Below are positions 24,121 through 32,204 of a stretch of DNA of 41,252 nucleotides, piece after piece. The number at the start of each line of letters is the position of its first letter. Position 1 is the first letter of the stretch. Source of the stretch: Planctomycetaceae bacterium (GTDB taxonomy: Bacteria > Planctomycetota > Planctomycetia > Pirellulales > Pirellulaceae); NCBI GenBank assembly GCA_021298315.1, contig JAJTFC010000093.1:1-41252 (forward strand), read 5' to 3'. A program made the translations under genes and the position numbers. The notes beneath the pieces are model-generated. The model saw nothing but the letters and a program-made list of their open reading frames with translations, ran no database searches and was not told the origin of the DNA.

Positions 24121-24767
24121 GCGCGGTCTTTCCCCTCATCCCCCCCGCCCCTTCTCCCCAGCCAAAGCCCTGGGGCGAAGGGGGGCCAAGCGGGGGGGCA
24201 GGCTCGAGGCTTCAGACTTTTGGCTTTAAGCGAACAGCCAAACAGCCCTACGCGCACGATGGTACGTTCCGCGGTTGGTGGATGATCCTGTTGCGAGCCC
24301 AGTCCAGCGACTGTTTCTGTGATCAACAAAGATACCCATCGCGCACAACCGCTTCACGTACCCTACGCCCTGCATTAGCGTTCATGAGTGTCCATCAGCG
24401 GTCGGCTTTCTGCATTAGCGTTCATGAGTGTCCATCAGCGGTTGGGTTTTCTGCATTAGCGAAAATTCGTGTCCATCAGCGGTTGGAAAAACAGCCTAAC
24501 GCGCGGTCTTTCCCCTCATCCCCCCCGCCCCTTCTCCCCAGCCAAAGCCCTGGGGCGAAGGGGGGCCAAGCGGGGAGAGGCGTTAGGCGTTAGGCGGACA
24601 GCCAAAGAGCCTTACTCGCTTGAAGGTACGTTCCGCGGTTGGTGGATGATCCTGTTGCGATAGATACAGCGCGATTGTTTCTGGAATCCATGGCGATACC
24701 CATCGCGCATAACCGCTTCACGTACCCTACGTGCTGCATCAGCGTTTATTAGTGTTTATCAGCGGTC
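24121..24767. repeat. Two copies of a composite GC-rich/palindromic intergenic repeat
   Basis: Unit 1 starts at 24121 and unit 2 at 24501. Each begins with about 75 near-identical bases including CTTCTCCCCAG...CTGGGGCGAAG, an imperfect hairpin. Each continues with GGTACGTTCCGCGGTTGGTG (at about 24260 and 24626) and then a block ending ATACCCATCGCGCA...CCGCTTCACGTACCCTACG. Each closes with TGCATTAGCG...CATCAGCGGT sub-repeats. No gene is supported in the 656 bases between 24103 and 24758; frames in it are repeat translations. Similar short repeats are common between genes of planctomycetes and several other phyla, from general knowledge. Confidence 0.85.
24371..24484 (+). repeat. Three tandem 32-33-base sub-repeats with a period near 40
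   Basis: TGCATTAGCGTTCATGAGTG plus TCCATCAGCGGT occurs at 24371-24402 and 24411-24442, with a variant at 24452-24483 where GTTCATGA is replaced by GAAAATTC. A fourth, diverged form lies at 24734-24767 at the end of unit 2. The spacers are only 8-10 bases. Confidence 0.85.
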
Positions 24768-25556
24768 CAAAAAAAGGCGCTGACTGCCGAGCACGGCCGC
24801 GACACTCACGGCTGTCTCGACCCTCAGGATCCGCTCCCCTAAATCCAGCAACCGCAGTCCCACCTCTAGCGAATGCTGAACCTCGGCTCTTGTAAAACCA
24901 CCCTCCGGACCTATAGCAAATACAATCCGTTGCGATTGAATTTCGCTAGCTCCGGATGTTCTCTCGGAAATAAATTTCGCCGGATCGTTAAAAGGCAATG
25001 ATTCTTTTAAACCTTCTTGGACCATCCCCTCGGAGGACCGTACTGGATGAAGAATCCAGCCTTCGCATTGCGAGTTGGTTTGCACACCGTGCAACCAATC
25101 TTGCCAATCGCAACACGGATCGATCTGCATGAGCCGATTTCGCTGCGACTGCTTGCAGGCCTCGATCCCGTAACGCTTCAGGCGTTCGATGGCGCTCGAG
25201 TCGAACTTCGAGACGCTCCTTTCTGTATCGATCGGAGTCAATCGATCGACACCCAACTCGATCAGTTTCTCGATGACATTCCGCTGGCGGTCTCCTTTGG
25301 GCATCGCAATCGCAAACTCGAGTCTTCCGTCATGATCCCTGGGGGCAAAGATGCGCGATTGGTAACTCACATGCAGCGATTTTTTGTCCACCGACTCAAT
25401 TTGCCCGCGAGCTTCATATCCACATCCATCGAAGACGATGCACGGATCGCCGATTCCCAGCCGCAAGACTCTGGCCCCATGGTGCGATTCGGACTCCCCG
25501 AGTTGCAACGAACCTTGCGGATCGAGTCGATCAACCAAAAACCTTGGCAATCCCAT
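24759..25556 (-). CDS. rsmE: 16S rRNA (uracil-1498-N3)-methyltransferase RsmE
   Basis: A 265-residue SPOUT methyltransferase. The N-terminal PUA-like part has HHGARVLRLGIGD. The C-terminal knot carries the SAM-binding motifs FAIGPEGGFT and LGERILRVETA with AVSVAAVLG. RsmE methylates U1498 of 16S rRNA. The ATG is only two bases beyond the stop of the RND permease gene, so it is probably the last gene of that efflux transcript. The final codons, ending LFLDR-stop, run into the intergenic repeat: GACCGCTGATAAACACTAAT contains the stop and continues as repeat, so the C-terminus may have been set by the repeat insertion. Otherwise the length is normal for the family. Confidence 0.94.
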   Translation of the reverse strand: MGLPRFLVDRLDPQGSLQLGESESHHGARVLRLGIGDPCIVFDGCGYEARGQIESVDKKSLHVSYQSRIFAPRDHDGRLEFAIAMPKGDRQRNVIEKLIELGVDRLTPIDTERSVSKFDSSAIERLKRYGIEACKQSQRNRLMQIDPCCDWQDWLHGVQTNSQCEGWILHPVRSSEGMVQEGLKESLPFNDPAKFISERTSGASEIQSQRIVFAIGPEGGFTRAEVQHSLEVGLRLLDLGERILRVETAVSVAAVLGSQRLFLDR

Positions 25557-25558
25557 GT

Positions 25559-28500
25559 TTAAACCGCCCCTGAATCTGTGTCAGGCTTAATCCTAAAGAG
25601 CAACACATAGATCGCAGGCAGATTGATCAAAGTCAGAAAAGTCGCAATCGATAATCCGCCCATGATGGCCATCGCCATGGGCCCCCAAAACACGCTACCT
25701 GTCAGTGGGATCATCGCCAAGATGGCCGTTGCGGCCGTCAGGATCACTGGCCTCGCACGGCGCACCGAAGACTCGATGACCGCTTGCCAAGGGCTCAAAC
25801 CCTGACGGATGTCTTGCTCGATCTGGTCGACCAAGATCACCGAGTTTCGCATATCCATACCAGCCAAAGCGATGACTCCTAGCAAGGCGACAAAACCAAA
25901 CGGGGCATGGAACGCATGCAACGAAGCTACCGCTCCGATGATCCCAAGGGGTGCGATTCCGAAGATCAAAAACATCTTACGGAAATTCTGAACCTGAGCC
26001 ATCAGGAGCGTGAGCATGACCATGATCATGATTGGAAACATGCCAAAAAGGGCCCCATTGGCTTTGTTGCTCTCTTCGATACTCCCCCCTAAGTCGATGC
26101 GATAACCGGGAGGTAATTGCGCACGTAACTCGGCCAACTCCCGGTCGATCTGCTTGCTCACGTCCGGAGCTTGCACGCCATCGACGATATCGCACCGCAC
26201 CGATAGGATCTGCTCTTGATTCCGCTGCCAAACAATGGGGTCTTCTTGCGAATATTCCAGTTTACCGATCTGTTGCAACGGGACGCTTTTACCTCCAAGT
26301 GTAAAGAGTGTCATGTCTTGGAACTGATCCAGATTCAACCGTTCCTCATCGATCGCTCGCGCGACGACCGGTAGTGTTTCGGTTCCCTCGCGGTAAAAAG
26401 AAATGGTTGTTCCGCTGAGCAAGGTTTGCAATCCAAGTTCTATTTCCTGGGGAGACAAGCCCAAGAGCCTAGCTCGATCTTGATCGATCTTGACCTGGAT
26501 GATCTTGGCGGGCTCTTCCCATTCGAGGTTCACATCGACGGCGGAGGGATTCTTGCGCATCACCTCTCGGACTTGGTTGGCGAGATTCCTGACGACCTGT
26601 TTTTCCGGACCGACGATTCTAAACTGCACGGGAAAGCCAACCGGTGGACCAAAATCCAATCGGAGAACCCGAATCGAAGCGGTCGAAAATTCAGGATCGT
26701 TTGCGAACGTCTCCTTGAGTTCCCGGCGCAGCCTCTCGCGGGCTTCGACGCTTGTGGTCTGAATCACGATCTTTCCGAAACTAGGATTGGGTAGATCGGG
26801 ATTCAACGCCAAAAAAAACCTTGCCGATCCGGCCCCAACGTAAGTGGTAAAATAGAGGATTTCGCCATGATGGTTGCCCGAGCTGGGATCGGTATGCATC
26901 CGAGGAGCCAGCAGCTTCGACTCGATCCTCTGGAGCATCTCCGACGTTGCACCGATCGAGGAGCCTTCGTTCATCCTCACATCGACCAGCAGTTCAGGCC
27001 TCGATGATTGCGGAAAGAACTGTTGTTGCAATCGTGACATGCCAAAGAGCGATAGGAGAAACAGCCCGAAGGTGATCGAAACAACCAGCCAGGGCCTTGT
27101 TACCGCAGCCCGAATCAATCGTCTTAGCAGGTTATGAAAAGGTGTATCAAACGCATGATCATGCGTTGAGTGCGAAATTCCTTGGCTTGGATTCGGGAGC
27201 AATCGCATGCCTAAAAGGGGAGTGAACAAGACCGCTACAAGCCAAGAGGTCACCAATGTTATTCCAACGACCCAAAAGATCCCGCCTGCATACTCCCCGG
27301 ATGTTGACCTGGCAAATCCCACAGGGAGGAAACCTGCGACCGTGATCAAGGTACCTGAGAACATTGGGAAGGCGGTGCTCGTCCAGGCAAAGGTGGCTGC
27401 ATCGAGCCGACTCCAACCTTGCTCCATTTTTACAGCCATCATCTCGACGGCGATGATCGCATCATCGACCAGCAATCCCAAGGACAGGATCAACGCACCG
27501 AGGGTGATACGATCGAGGTTCATGCCCATGCTGTGCATGATGACCAGCGAAATCGCCAGAACCAGCGGGACGCTCAGTGCCACCACGATTCCCGTACGAA
27601 TTCCCAAACTAAGGAATGAGACGATCAGCACAATCACCAATGCCTCAAAGAAAGACTTTAAGAACTCGCCAACCGAACCTTCGACGACCTTCGGTTGGAA
27701 GGCCACCGTGTTGATATCCACGCCCGCTGGAATCTCGGCTTGGATCTCTTGCCATTTCTTCTTTAGCGAATCGCCTAACTCAAGGACGTTGCCCCCTTTT
27801 TGCATGACCACTCCAAGACCGACGGCTGGTTTGCCGTTGTAGCGAACCAGAAAACTCGGAGGGGTCTCATAACCACGAGTAACGTTGGCGACATCCCCCA
27901 ATCGAAACACCCTACCGGCGGCCTCTACCGGTACGGCTTCGATCTGCTGGGTTCCGCTGAAGTTGCGGTCGACTCGTACATGGATTCGGTCTTCATAGGT
28001 ATCAACGCTTCCGGAGCGAAGCATCACGCTCTGCCTTGCGACACTGTCGAAGATCTGTTGAGGTGTGACGCCCAAGGTGGCGAGTTTGCGATGCGAGAAT
28101 TCCAGAACGATTTGCTCTTGCTGGTTTCCGATGATGTCCACTTTTTCGACATCTTTGACCTTAAGGAGTTTCTTGCGAGCTTGCTCGCACATCCTTTTGA
28201 GTTCGGCTAGCGAATAATGGTCTCCAGTGAACATATAGATCCCGCTGTAGACATCACCGTATTCATCATCGACGGTCGGGCCGATGAGACTCGATGGCAA
28301 TTCACCCCGTATGTCGTCGAGCTTCTTGCGTACTTGATACCAAGTGTCGGCGACATCTTTACCTCGCACGGAATCTTGGATTTGCACAAGTGCCATCATC
28401 CGATCCGAGATGCAGTAGGTCAGCAGAAAGTCCAGTTTAGGAGTCTCGCGGAGTTTGTCCTCGATTTTGCGAGCGACATACCGTTGCATTTCATCGGCTG

Positions 28501-28753
28501 TGGCTCCTGGCCATACGGCTCCGACGACGGCCGTCTTGATCGAAAACGAGGGGTCTTCGGCTCGGCCCATGCGCCAGTAGGCGACCAGTCCTGCAACGCT
28601 GCAGGCGATCATCAGAAAGCCGACGAAGGCTTGATGGGTCACTGCCCATCGGGAGAGATTCCAGTTCAAATTGCTTTCGAGCAGTTGGGCGCGATCCGAA
28701 TCTCGCGGCTCGTTGCGATGAGCTTGGTTGGGTTGGTCGTCTGTTGGCATCAT
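25559..28753 (-). CDS. RND efflux permease (AcrB/HAE-type)
   Basis: A 1064-residue inner membrane proton antiporter of the RND superfamily. A first transmembrane helix is near 38-58 and a large periplasmic porter domain follows, starting EDPSFSIKTAVVGAVWPGAT. There is a block of helices from about 370, including LGLLVDDAIIAVEMM with the paired Asp residues of the proton relay, then FPMFSGTLITVAGFLPVGF. The second half repeats the plan, with a periplasmic domain and a final helix block (GVIALAGMDMRNSVILVDQIE). The start resembles the TriC/OqxB-like subgroup rather than the heavy-metal CusA type, whose motifs are missing. It lies 12 bases after the adaptor gene. Substrates cannot be read from sequence; no outer membrane TolC partner is in the window. 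Confidence 0.93.
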   Translation of the reverse strand: MMPTDDQPNQAHRNEPRDSDRAQLLESNLNWNLSRWAVTHQAFVGFLMIACSVAGLVAYWRMGRAEDPSFSIKTAVVGAVWPGATADEMQRYVARKIEDKLRETPKLDFLLTYCISDRMMALVQIQDSVRGKDVADTWYQVRKKLDDIRGELPSSLIGPTVDDEYGDVYSGIYMFTGDHYSLAELKRMCEQARKKLLKVKDVEKVDIIGNQQEQIVLEFSHRKLATLGVTPQQIFDSVARQSVMLRSGSVDTYEDRIHVRVDRNFSGTQQIEAVPVEAAGRVFRLGDVANVTRGYETPPSFLVRYNGKPAVGLGVVMQKGGNVLELGDSLKKKWQEIQAEIPAGVDINTVAFQPKVVEGSVGEFLKSFFEALVIVLIVSFLSLGIRTGIVVALSVPLVLAISLVIMHSMGMNLDRITLGALILSLGLLVDDAIIAVEMMAVKMEQGWSRLDAATFAWTSTAFPMFSGTLITVAGFLPVGFARSTSGEYAGGIFWVVGITLVTSWLVAVLFTPLLGMRLLPNPSQGISHSTHDHAFDTPFHNLLRRLIRAAVTRPWLVVSITFGLFLLSLFGMSRLQQQFFPQSSRPELLVDVRMNEGSSIGATSEMLQRIESKLLAPRMHTDPSSGNHHGEILYFTTYVGAGSARFFLALNPDLPNPSFGKIVIQTTSVEARERLRRELKETFANDPEFSTASIRVLRLDFGPPVGFPVQFRIVGPEKQVVRNLANQVREVMRKNPSAVDVNLEWEEPAKIIQVKIDQDRARLLGLSPQEIELGLQTLLSGTTISFYREGTETLPVVARAIDEERLNLDQFQDMTLFTLGGKSVPLQQIGKLEYSQEDPIVWQRNQEQILSVRCDIVDGVQAPDVSKQIDRELAELRAQLPPGYRIDLGGSIEESNKANGALFGMFPIMIMVMLTLLMAQVQNFRKMFLIFGIAPLGIIGAVASLHAFHAPFGFVALLGVIALAGMDMRNSVILVDQIEQDIRQGLSPWQAVIESSVRRARPVILTAATAILAMIPLTGSVFWGPMAMAIMGGLSIATFLTLINLPAIYVLLFRIKPDTDSGAV

Positions 28754-28765
28754 GAACCTTAAAGC

Positions 28766-30019
28766 CTATAGGTTGTCCTGCCAAACGCGAACCTTGCATT
28801 GTGGATCGATCCGCTGAACCCCGGCACTGACGATTTGATCGCCTGGTCCTAGAGTTCCGCGAACGGTGGCATACTGACTCCCGTACTTGACGATCTGGAC
28901 AGTGACGGACTCCACACGGCCTTGATCGAGGATCCGCCAAACGATCGGTTCCCCTTGGGATTGGGCGATTGCACCCATGGGTATGGAGAATCCATCATCT
29001 TCGTTTCGATAGATCACAACGTTTGCAGTCATGCCGATGGACAACTCACCCGGGGGATCGATCAGCGTAAACCGAGCGTCATAGGTTCGGGATGCTGGGT
29101 CGGCCACCGGAGAGATTTCCCGCAGTTTGCATGGAATTCGGAGTCCAGGTTTCGACCAAAATTCCACACTGGCTTGGCTGTCTTTTAGGGATTGTTGCAT
29201 CGACTCTGGGATACTGACGACCGCTTCGAGTTCTGTGCCGTGAACCCATTGGGCTACAGGTTGTCCAGCCGAGGTGACTTGGCCAATTTCGGCCATCAAT
29301 CGAGTCACCAGTCCGTCTTGATCGGCGACTAGATCGGCGTATTCGCGTTGATTTCGAGCGAGCATCTCACGATTGATCGCAGCTTGGAGCCGCGATCTGG
29401 CCGTATCGCGAGCCGCCACGGCTAGGTCATGGTCCGATTGGCTGGCCGATCGTGTTTTACGAAGATCCGACAATCGGCGTTCTTCGGCTTCGATCTGGAC
29501 CAATTGGGATTTGGCCGCCTCCAAATCGGCTTGTGCGACCTGGAGTTGCAGATCGTAATCGGTTGGATCGAGTTTAAAGAGAACCTGTCCTTTTTTGACT
29601 CGATCACCGACCTCGACGAGCCGCTGGACGATTTTCCCTGCGACACGAAATCCGAGTAAGCTTTGGTAGCGGGCTTGAAGGGTACCGGAAAAGGAGCGTT
29701 GTCCCGTCCCAGATGTATTTGGGTCGGGGATCTTATAAGCACGAACCAGGAGCTCGGTTCCATTCAGAGGTGCTGGAGAGCTTGTCGAAAGAGAGTTCGA
29801 TGGTTCTGAGCTCTTTTCTGAAAAGAGCATCATCCAAGCAAGCAGGGCCAGCATCAAAGCGGCCGCGATCCAACGGAGCATACGGCTTTCTAAAAACGAG
29901 GCACTCGTCGTGCGAAACTTCGCAGATTCCGTCGCTCGATGGATGTAGGCTTGCTCGTCACTTGTGGAGGTTTCGATCAAGGCATGGGGTTCCTGGGTCA
30001 AGGGAACGATTGGGCTCAT
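28766..30019 (-). CDS. RND efflux periplasmic adaptor (HlyD/AcrA family)
   Basis: A 417-residue membrane fusion protein that links the RND pump to an outer membrane channel. The cytoplasmic N-terminus is unusually long (about 47 residues), followed by one transmembrane helix at about 48-66. The lipoyl half-motif GFRVAGKIVQRLVEVGDRVKKG, a coiled-coil hairpin (about 150-220, rich in A/Q/E/R), a second lipoyl half (VADQDGLVTRLMAEIGQVTSAGQPV) and beta-barrel segments follow. No lipobox is present, so it is anchored by the helix. The first codon overlaps the tetR stop by four bases, which places regulator, adaptor and pump on one transcript. Confidence 0.92.
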   Translation of the reverse strand: MSPIVPLTQEPHALIETSTSDEQAYIHRATESAKFRTTSASFLESRMLRWIAAALMLALLAWMMLFSEKSSEPSNSLSTSSPAPLNGTELLVRAYKIPDPNTSGTGQRSFSGTLQARYQSLLGFRVAGKIVQRLVEVGDRVKKGQVLFKLDPTDYDLQLQVAQADLEAAKSQLVQIEAEERRLSDLRKTRSASQSDHDLAVAARDTARSRLQAAINREMLARNQREYADLVADQDGLVTRLMAEIGQVTSAGQPVAQWVHGTELEAVVSIPESMQQSLKDSQASVEFWSKPGLRIPCKLREISPVADPASRTYDARFTLIDPPGELSIGMTANVVIYRNEDDGFSIPMGAIAQSQGEPIVWRILDQGRVESVTVQIVKYGSQYATVRGTLGPGDQIVSAGVQRIDPQCKVRVWQDNL

Positions 30020-30750
30020 CGATGTTCTCGCTGGATTTGTTCGAAGCGGGGAAAGTACTCGGCTGCGATATTCTCGACGAGTTTCAAGTATTGATGCTCA
30101 TCAAGGATCGGCTGCCAACCAAAGCCGTTTAGGAGTCGGCAGCAATGAATTCGAATCGCTCGGATGGGATCGAAAACACCCAAGGCCTCTAGGGAAGGAC
30201 TCGAGGCCGTGAGAATCTGAGATCCAAAGGTGATCGCCCATAGACCAAAAACCATTTCCTCTGGGGAAAGGTGATCCAAGGCTGGCAAGTCTCCTTGTTC
30301 GAGACTCTCTCTTACCAATCGAGCGACCACCTGCATGCAACCGGCTTCGCATTGGCGGATGATCACCTGCCGCTCAGAGGAGGACTTGTCCCAAATATTC
30401 GCGTTCCGCATCCACTGCTCGACCTGGAATTCCTCGGAGCACCGCTGGGTGTAGAACTCGCAAGCCACGCCGATGGTCATCAGTCGCATGCGGGCCGGGC
30501 GATCCCCACTGGCTCCTGCGTCGAAGAGCTTGTGCCTGAGTTTCATCGCTTCGATGGCAAGCTCCAGGACGATTTCTTCTTTGTTGGGAAAGTGGTTGTA
30601 GATCGTCCCTTTGGCGTACTGCATGTGGGAGGCGACCCGATCCATCGTCAAGGCTTGGAGGCCCTCGGCGATCAAAATGGGCTTGGCCACCCTAAGGATT
30701 TCTTGGGTGCGCTGCTGAATTTCCCGTTGTTTTCTTGTGATTTCGACCAT
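30016..30750 (-). CDS. TetR/AcrR-family transcriptional regulator of the efflux operon
   Basis: A 244-residue DNA-binding protein. The N-terminal helix-turn-helix spans about 15-62, with LTMDRVASHMQYAKGTIYNH as the HTH and FPNKEEIVLEL after it, the common TetR signature. The C-terminal ligand-binding part (about 80-225) is helical and not assignable to a known ligand class. It is the first gene of the operon, with the adaptor, pump and rsmE behind it, and a palindrome sits two bases upstream of its start codon, so autorepression is likely. Family and role as local regulator are firm; the inducer is unknown. Confidence 0.93.
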   Translation of the reverse strand: MVEITRKQREIQQRTQEILRVAKPILIAEGLQALTMDRVASHMQYAKGTIYNHFPNKEEIVLELAIEAMKLRHKLFDAGASGDRPARMRLMTIGVACEFYTQRCSEEFQVEQWMRNANIWDKSSSERQVIIRQCEAGCMQVVARLVRESLEQGDLPALDHLSPEEMVFGLWAITFGSQILTASSPSLEALGVFDPIRAIRIHCCRLLNGFGWQPILDEHQYLKLVENIAAEYFPRFEQIQREHR

Positions 30751-30751
30751 G

Positions 30752-30776
30752 CCGTCAATTATTGACGGAGCGTCAA
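30752..30776. promoter_or_regulatory. Probable TetR operator: two overlapping palindromes
   Basis: CCGTCAAT-T-ATTGACGG (30752-30768) is a perfect 8-base inverted repeat. It overlaps TTGACG-GAG-CGTCAA (30762-30776), also perfect. Three TTGACG half-sites thus lie next to the tetR start codon, where a bound dimer would block initiation. Confidence 0.7.
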
Positions 30777-30860
30777 AAATTTCAAGTTTCCGATTGGATA
30801 AGTTTCAGGAAAAAAGGGTCCATCGGGCATTATCGTAGCTGGCGATTCTTACCGCTGGTT

Positions 30861-31032
30861 CTTTTCGTACTCGTACTCGAAGAGAATTATTGGGGTTTCG
30901 TTGACAAACGGGCCAAATATTGGGGGTACCGCTTCCCTGAAAAGGTGATCGACTTGAATCGATTCAGGCGTTTTCGAGTACGAGGACGAGTACGAGCACG
31001 AGCAGGAGTACGAGCAGGAGCACGAGTACGAA
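30861..31032 (+). repeat. Dispersed element, copy C
   Basis: The left arm is CGTACTCGTACTCGAAG (from about 30866). The core shares long stretches with copy A read on its other strand: GAAAAGGTGATCG, TTGAATCGATTCA and the TTATTGGGG...TATTGGGGGTACCGCTTCC region. The right arm (30975-31032) is a degenerate GAGTAC/GAGCAC/GAGCAG array. The translated core is YWGFVDKRAKYWGYRFPEK followed by VIDLNRFRRF. A frame of 96 codons crosses it (30762-31052) but starts within the tetR operator and ends in Arg-Val repeats. The rest of the 453-base gap (31033-31203) holds TATAAA at 31103-31108, a possible -10 for the next gene. Confidence 0.8.
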
Positions 31033-31203
31033 GAAGACGCGTTAGCTCATAAAATTTCTAAATACCCATAGAATCAGAGGGTAACATTTAGGGCCCTTGC
31101 GGTATAAAAATAGAGCGATGGAATGGCCGATTTGTTGTCGGCTTGGCTGCTTTGAACTGGATAGATCCCTGAGGTTCGTGCTTAATCTTCAAAGGTCTTT
31201 TCG

Positions 31204-32151
31204 ATGAATCGTCCGATATTCGCGTCCGTTTTCTCCCTTGCGATCCTAATGGCTTGCGGGGCTGATGTTTCGATTGGCCAGGAAGCTAAACCTCAAGAGG
31301 TTGCTCAAGGATCGAGTGCAGAGGAGAAATCGACCAAAGAAAAATCTCCTTTGTTTGTGAGGGTCAAGGAGTCGGATGCTGGGTCACCCGAGGCCCTCGA
31401 GTGCGCGGTCGTCAGCTACAAGATTGCTTCTGGGCCTTATGCCGGTGCAGTGATCGATTTGATTGGTGCGGTGCATATTGGCGAGCAATCTTATTACCAG
31501 CGACTCAATAGCATGTTCAAGTCTTACGAAGTGATTCTCTATGAGTTGGTTGCCGAATCGACGGATCGGCCTAAGAAGAATGAGAAGCGTCGTCGAGCGA
31601 GTGCCAATCCAGTCAGCTCGCTTCAAACGGGGATGAAGGATGCACTGAAGCTCTCGTTCCAGCTTGAGGAGATCGACTACCGAGCCAAGAACTTTGTCCA
31701 TGCCGACATGAATCCCAGCGAATTCAGCGAAGATATGGCCAAACGCAACGATGGGGTTATCAGCATGATGGCCAGGCTTATGGGAGCCGGTTTTGCACTT
31801 CAGGGTTCGAAGAAAGCCAACGATAACCAAGCGGAAATGACCGCAGCGATGCTCAGCCGCGATCCTCTGCGGATGAGGCGAGCGATGGCCAAGCAGTTCG
31901 AATCGCTGGACAATCAGATGGTTGGGATTGCGGATAAAGATGGAAAGAGTACCCTTCTGACCGAGCGGAATGCCAAAGCGTTCTCGGTGCTTGAGGAACA
32001 GCTCAAGTCTGGCAAGCGGAAGCTCGGTGTTTTTTACGGAGCTGGCCACTTTCCCGACATGCACCAGCGCTTGCTCAAAGACTTCGGAGCGGTGCTGGTC
32101 GAAACCGATTGGGTCGAGGCTTGGAACCTCCGGTCTGACGCGATCAAGTAG
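31204..32151 (+). CDS. TraB/TIKI-family lipoprotein (GumN/TraB-like)
   Basis: A 315-residue protein. The signal sequence has a lipobox-like LMAC with C18, followed by a polar, Glu/Lys-rich linker (27-50), so it is probably a lipoprotein. The body matches the TraB/TIKI fold: the GX2-type motif IGAVHIGEQSYY (87-98), YEVILYEL (108-115), a central helical region, and the conserved C-terminal FYGAGHFPDMHQRL (about 277-290). Members include the eukaryotic Wnt-cleaving TIKI proteins and bacterial GumN relatives, and are proposed metalloproteases; activity here is unproven. It opens a plus-strand run with der 53 bases behind it, though cotranscription is uncertain. Confidence 0.8.
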   Translation: MNRPIFASVFSLAILMACGADVSIGQEAKPQEVAQGSSAEEKSTKEKSPLFVRVKESDAGSPEALECAVVSYKIASGPYAGAVIDLIGAVHIGEQSYYQRLNSMFKSYEVILYELVAESTDRPKKNEKRRRASANPVSSLQTGMKDALKLSFQLEEIDYRAKNFVHADMNPSEFSEDMAKRNDGVISMMARLMGAGFALQGSKKANDNQAEMTAAMLSRDPLRMRRAMAKQFESLDNQMVGIADKDGKSTLLTERNAKAFSVLEEQLKSGKRKLGVFYGAGHFPDMHQRLLKDFGAVLVETDWVEAWNLRSDAIK

Positions 32152-32204
32152 TTGCGAGCCGTCGGGGCCTCCGCTGATCCCTTTTAACGATCCATGGTCT
32201 TTCG

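Noticed and set aside
24371-24484. Regular repeats that could suggest a CRISPR array
   Set aside because: Only three units, spacers of 8-10 bases, one unit with an altered centre, and no cas gene in the window; they belong to a known type of dispersed intergenic repeat.
24282-24593. A 103-codon plus-strand frame in the repeat region
   Set aside because: It is entirely translation of the intergenic repeats (SVHQRSA-type and PPLLPSQSPG-type strings).
27207-27842. Long plus-strand frame of 211 codons
   Set aside because: It is antisense to the RND permease, composition is typical of a shadow frame, and no family is recognised.
30762-31052. A 96-codon plus-strand frame across copy C
   Set aside because: It starts inside the probable tetR operator with no ribosome binding site and ends in Arg-Val low complexity.
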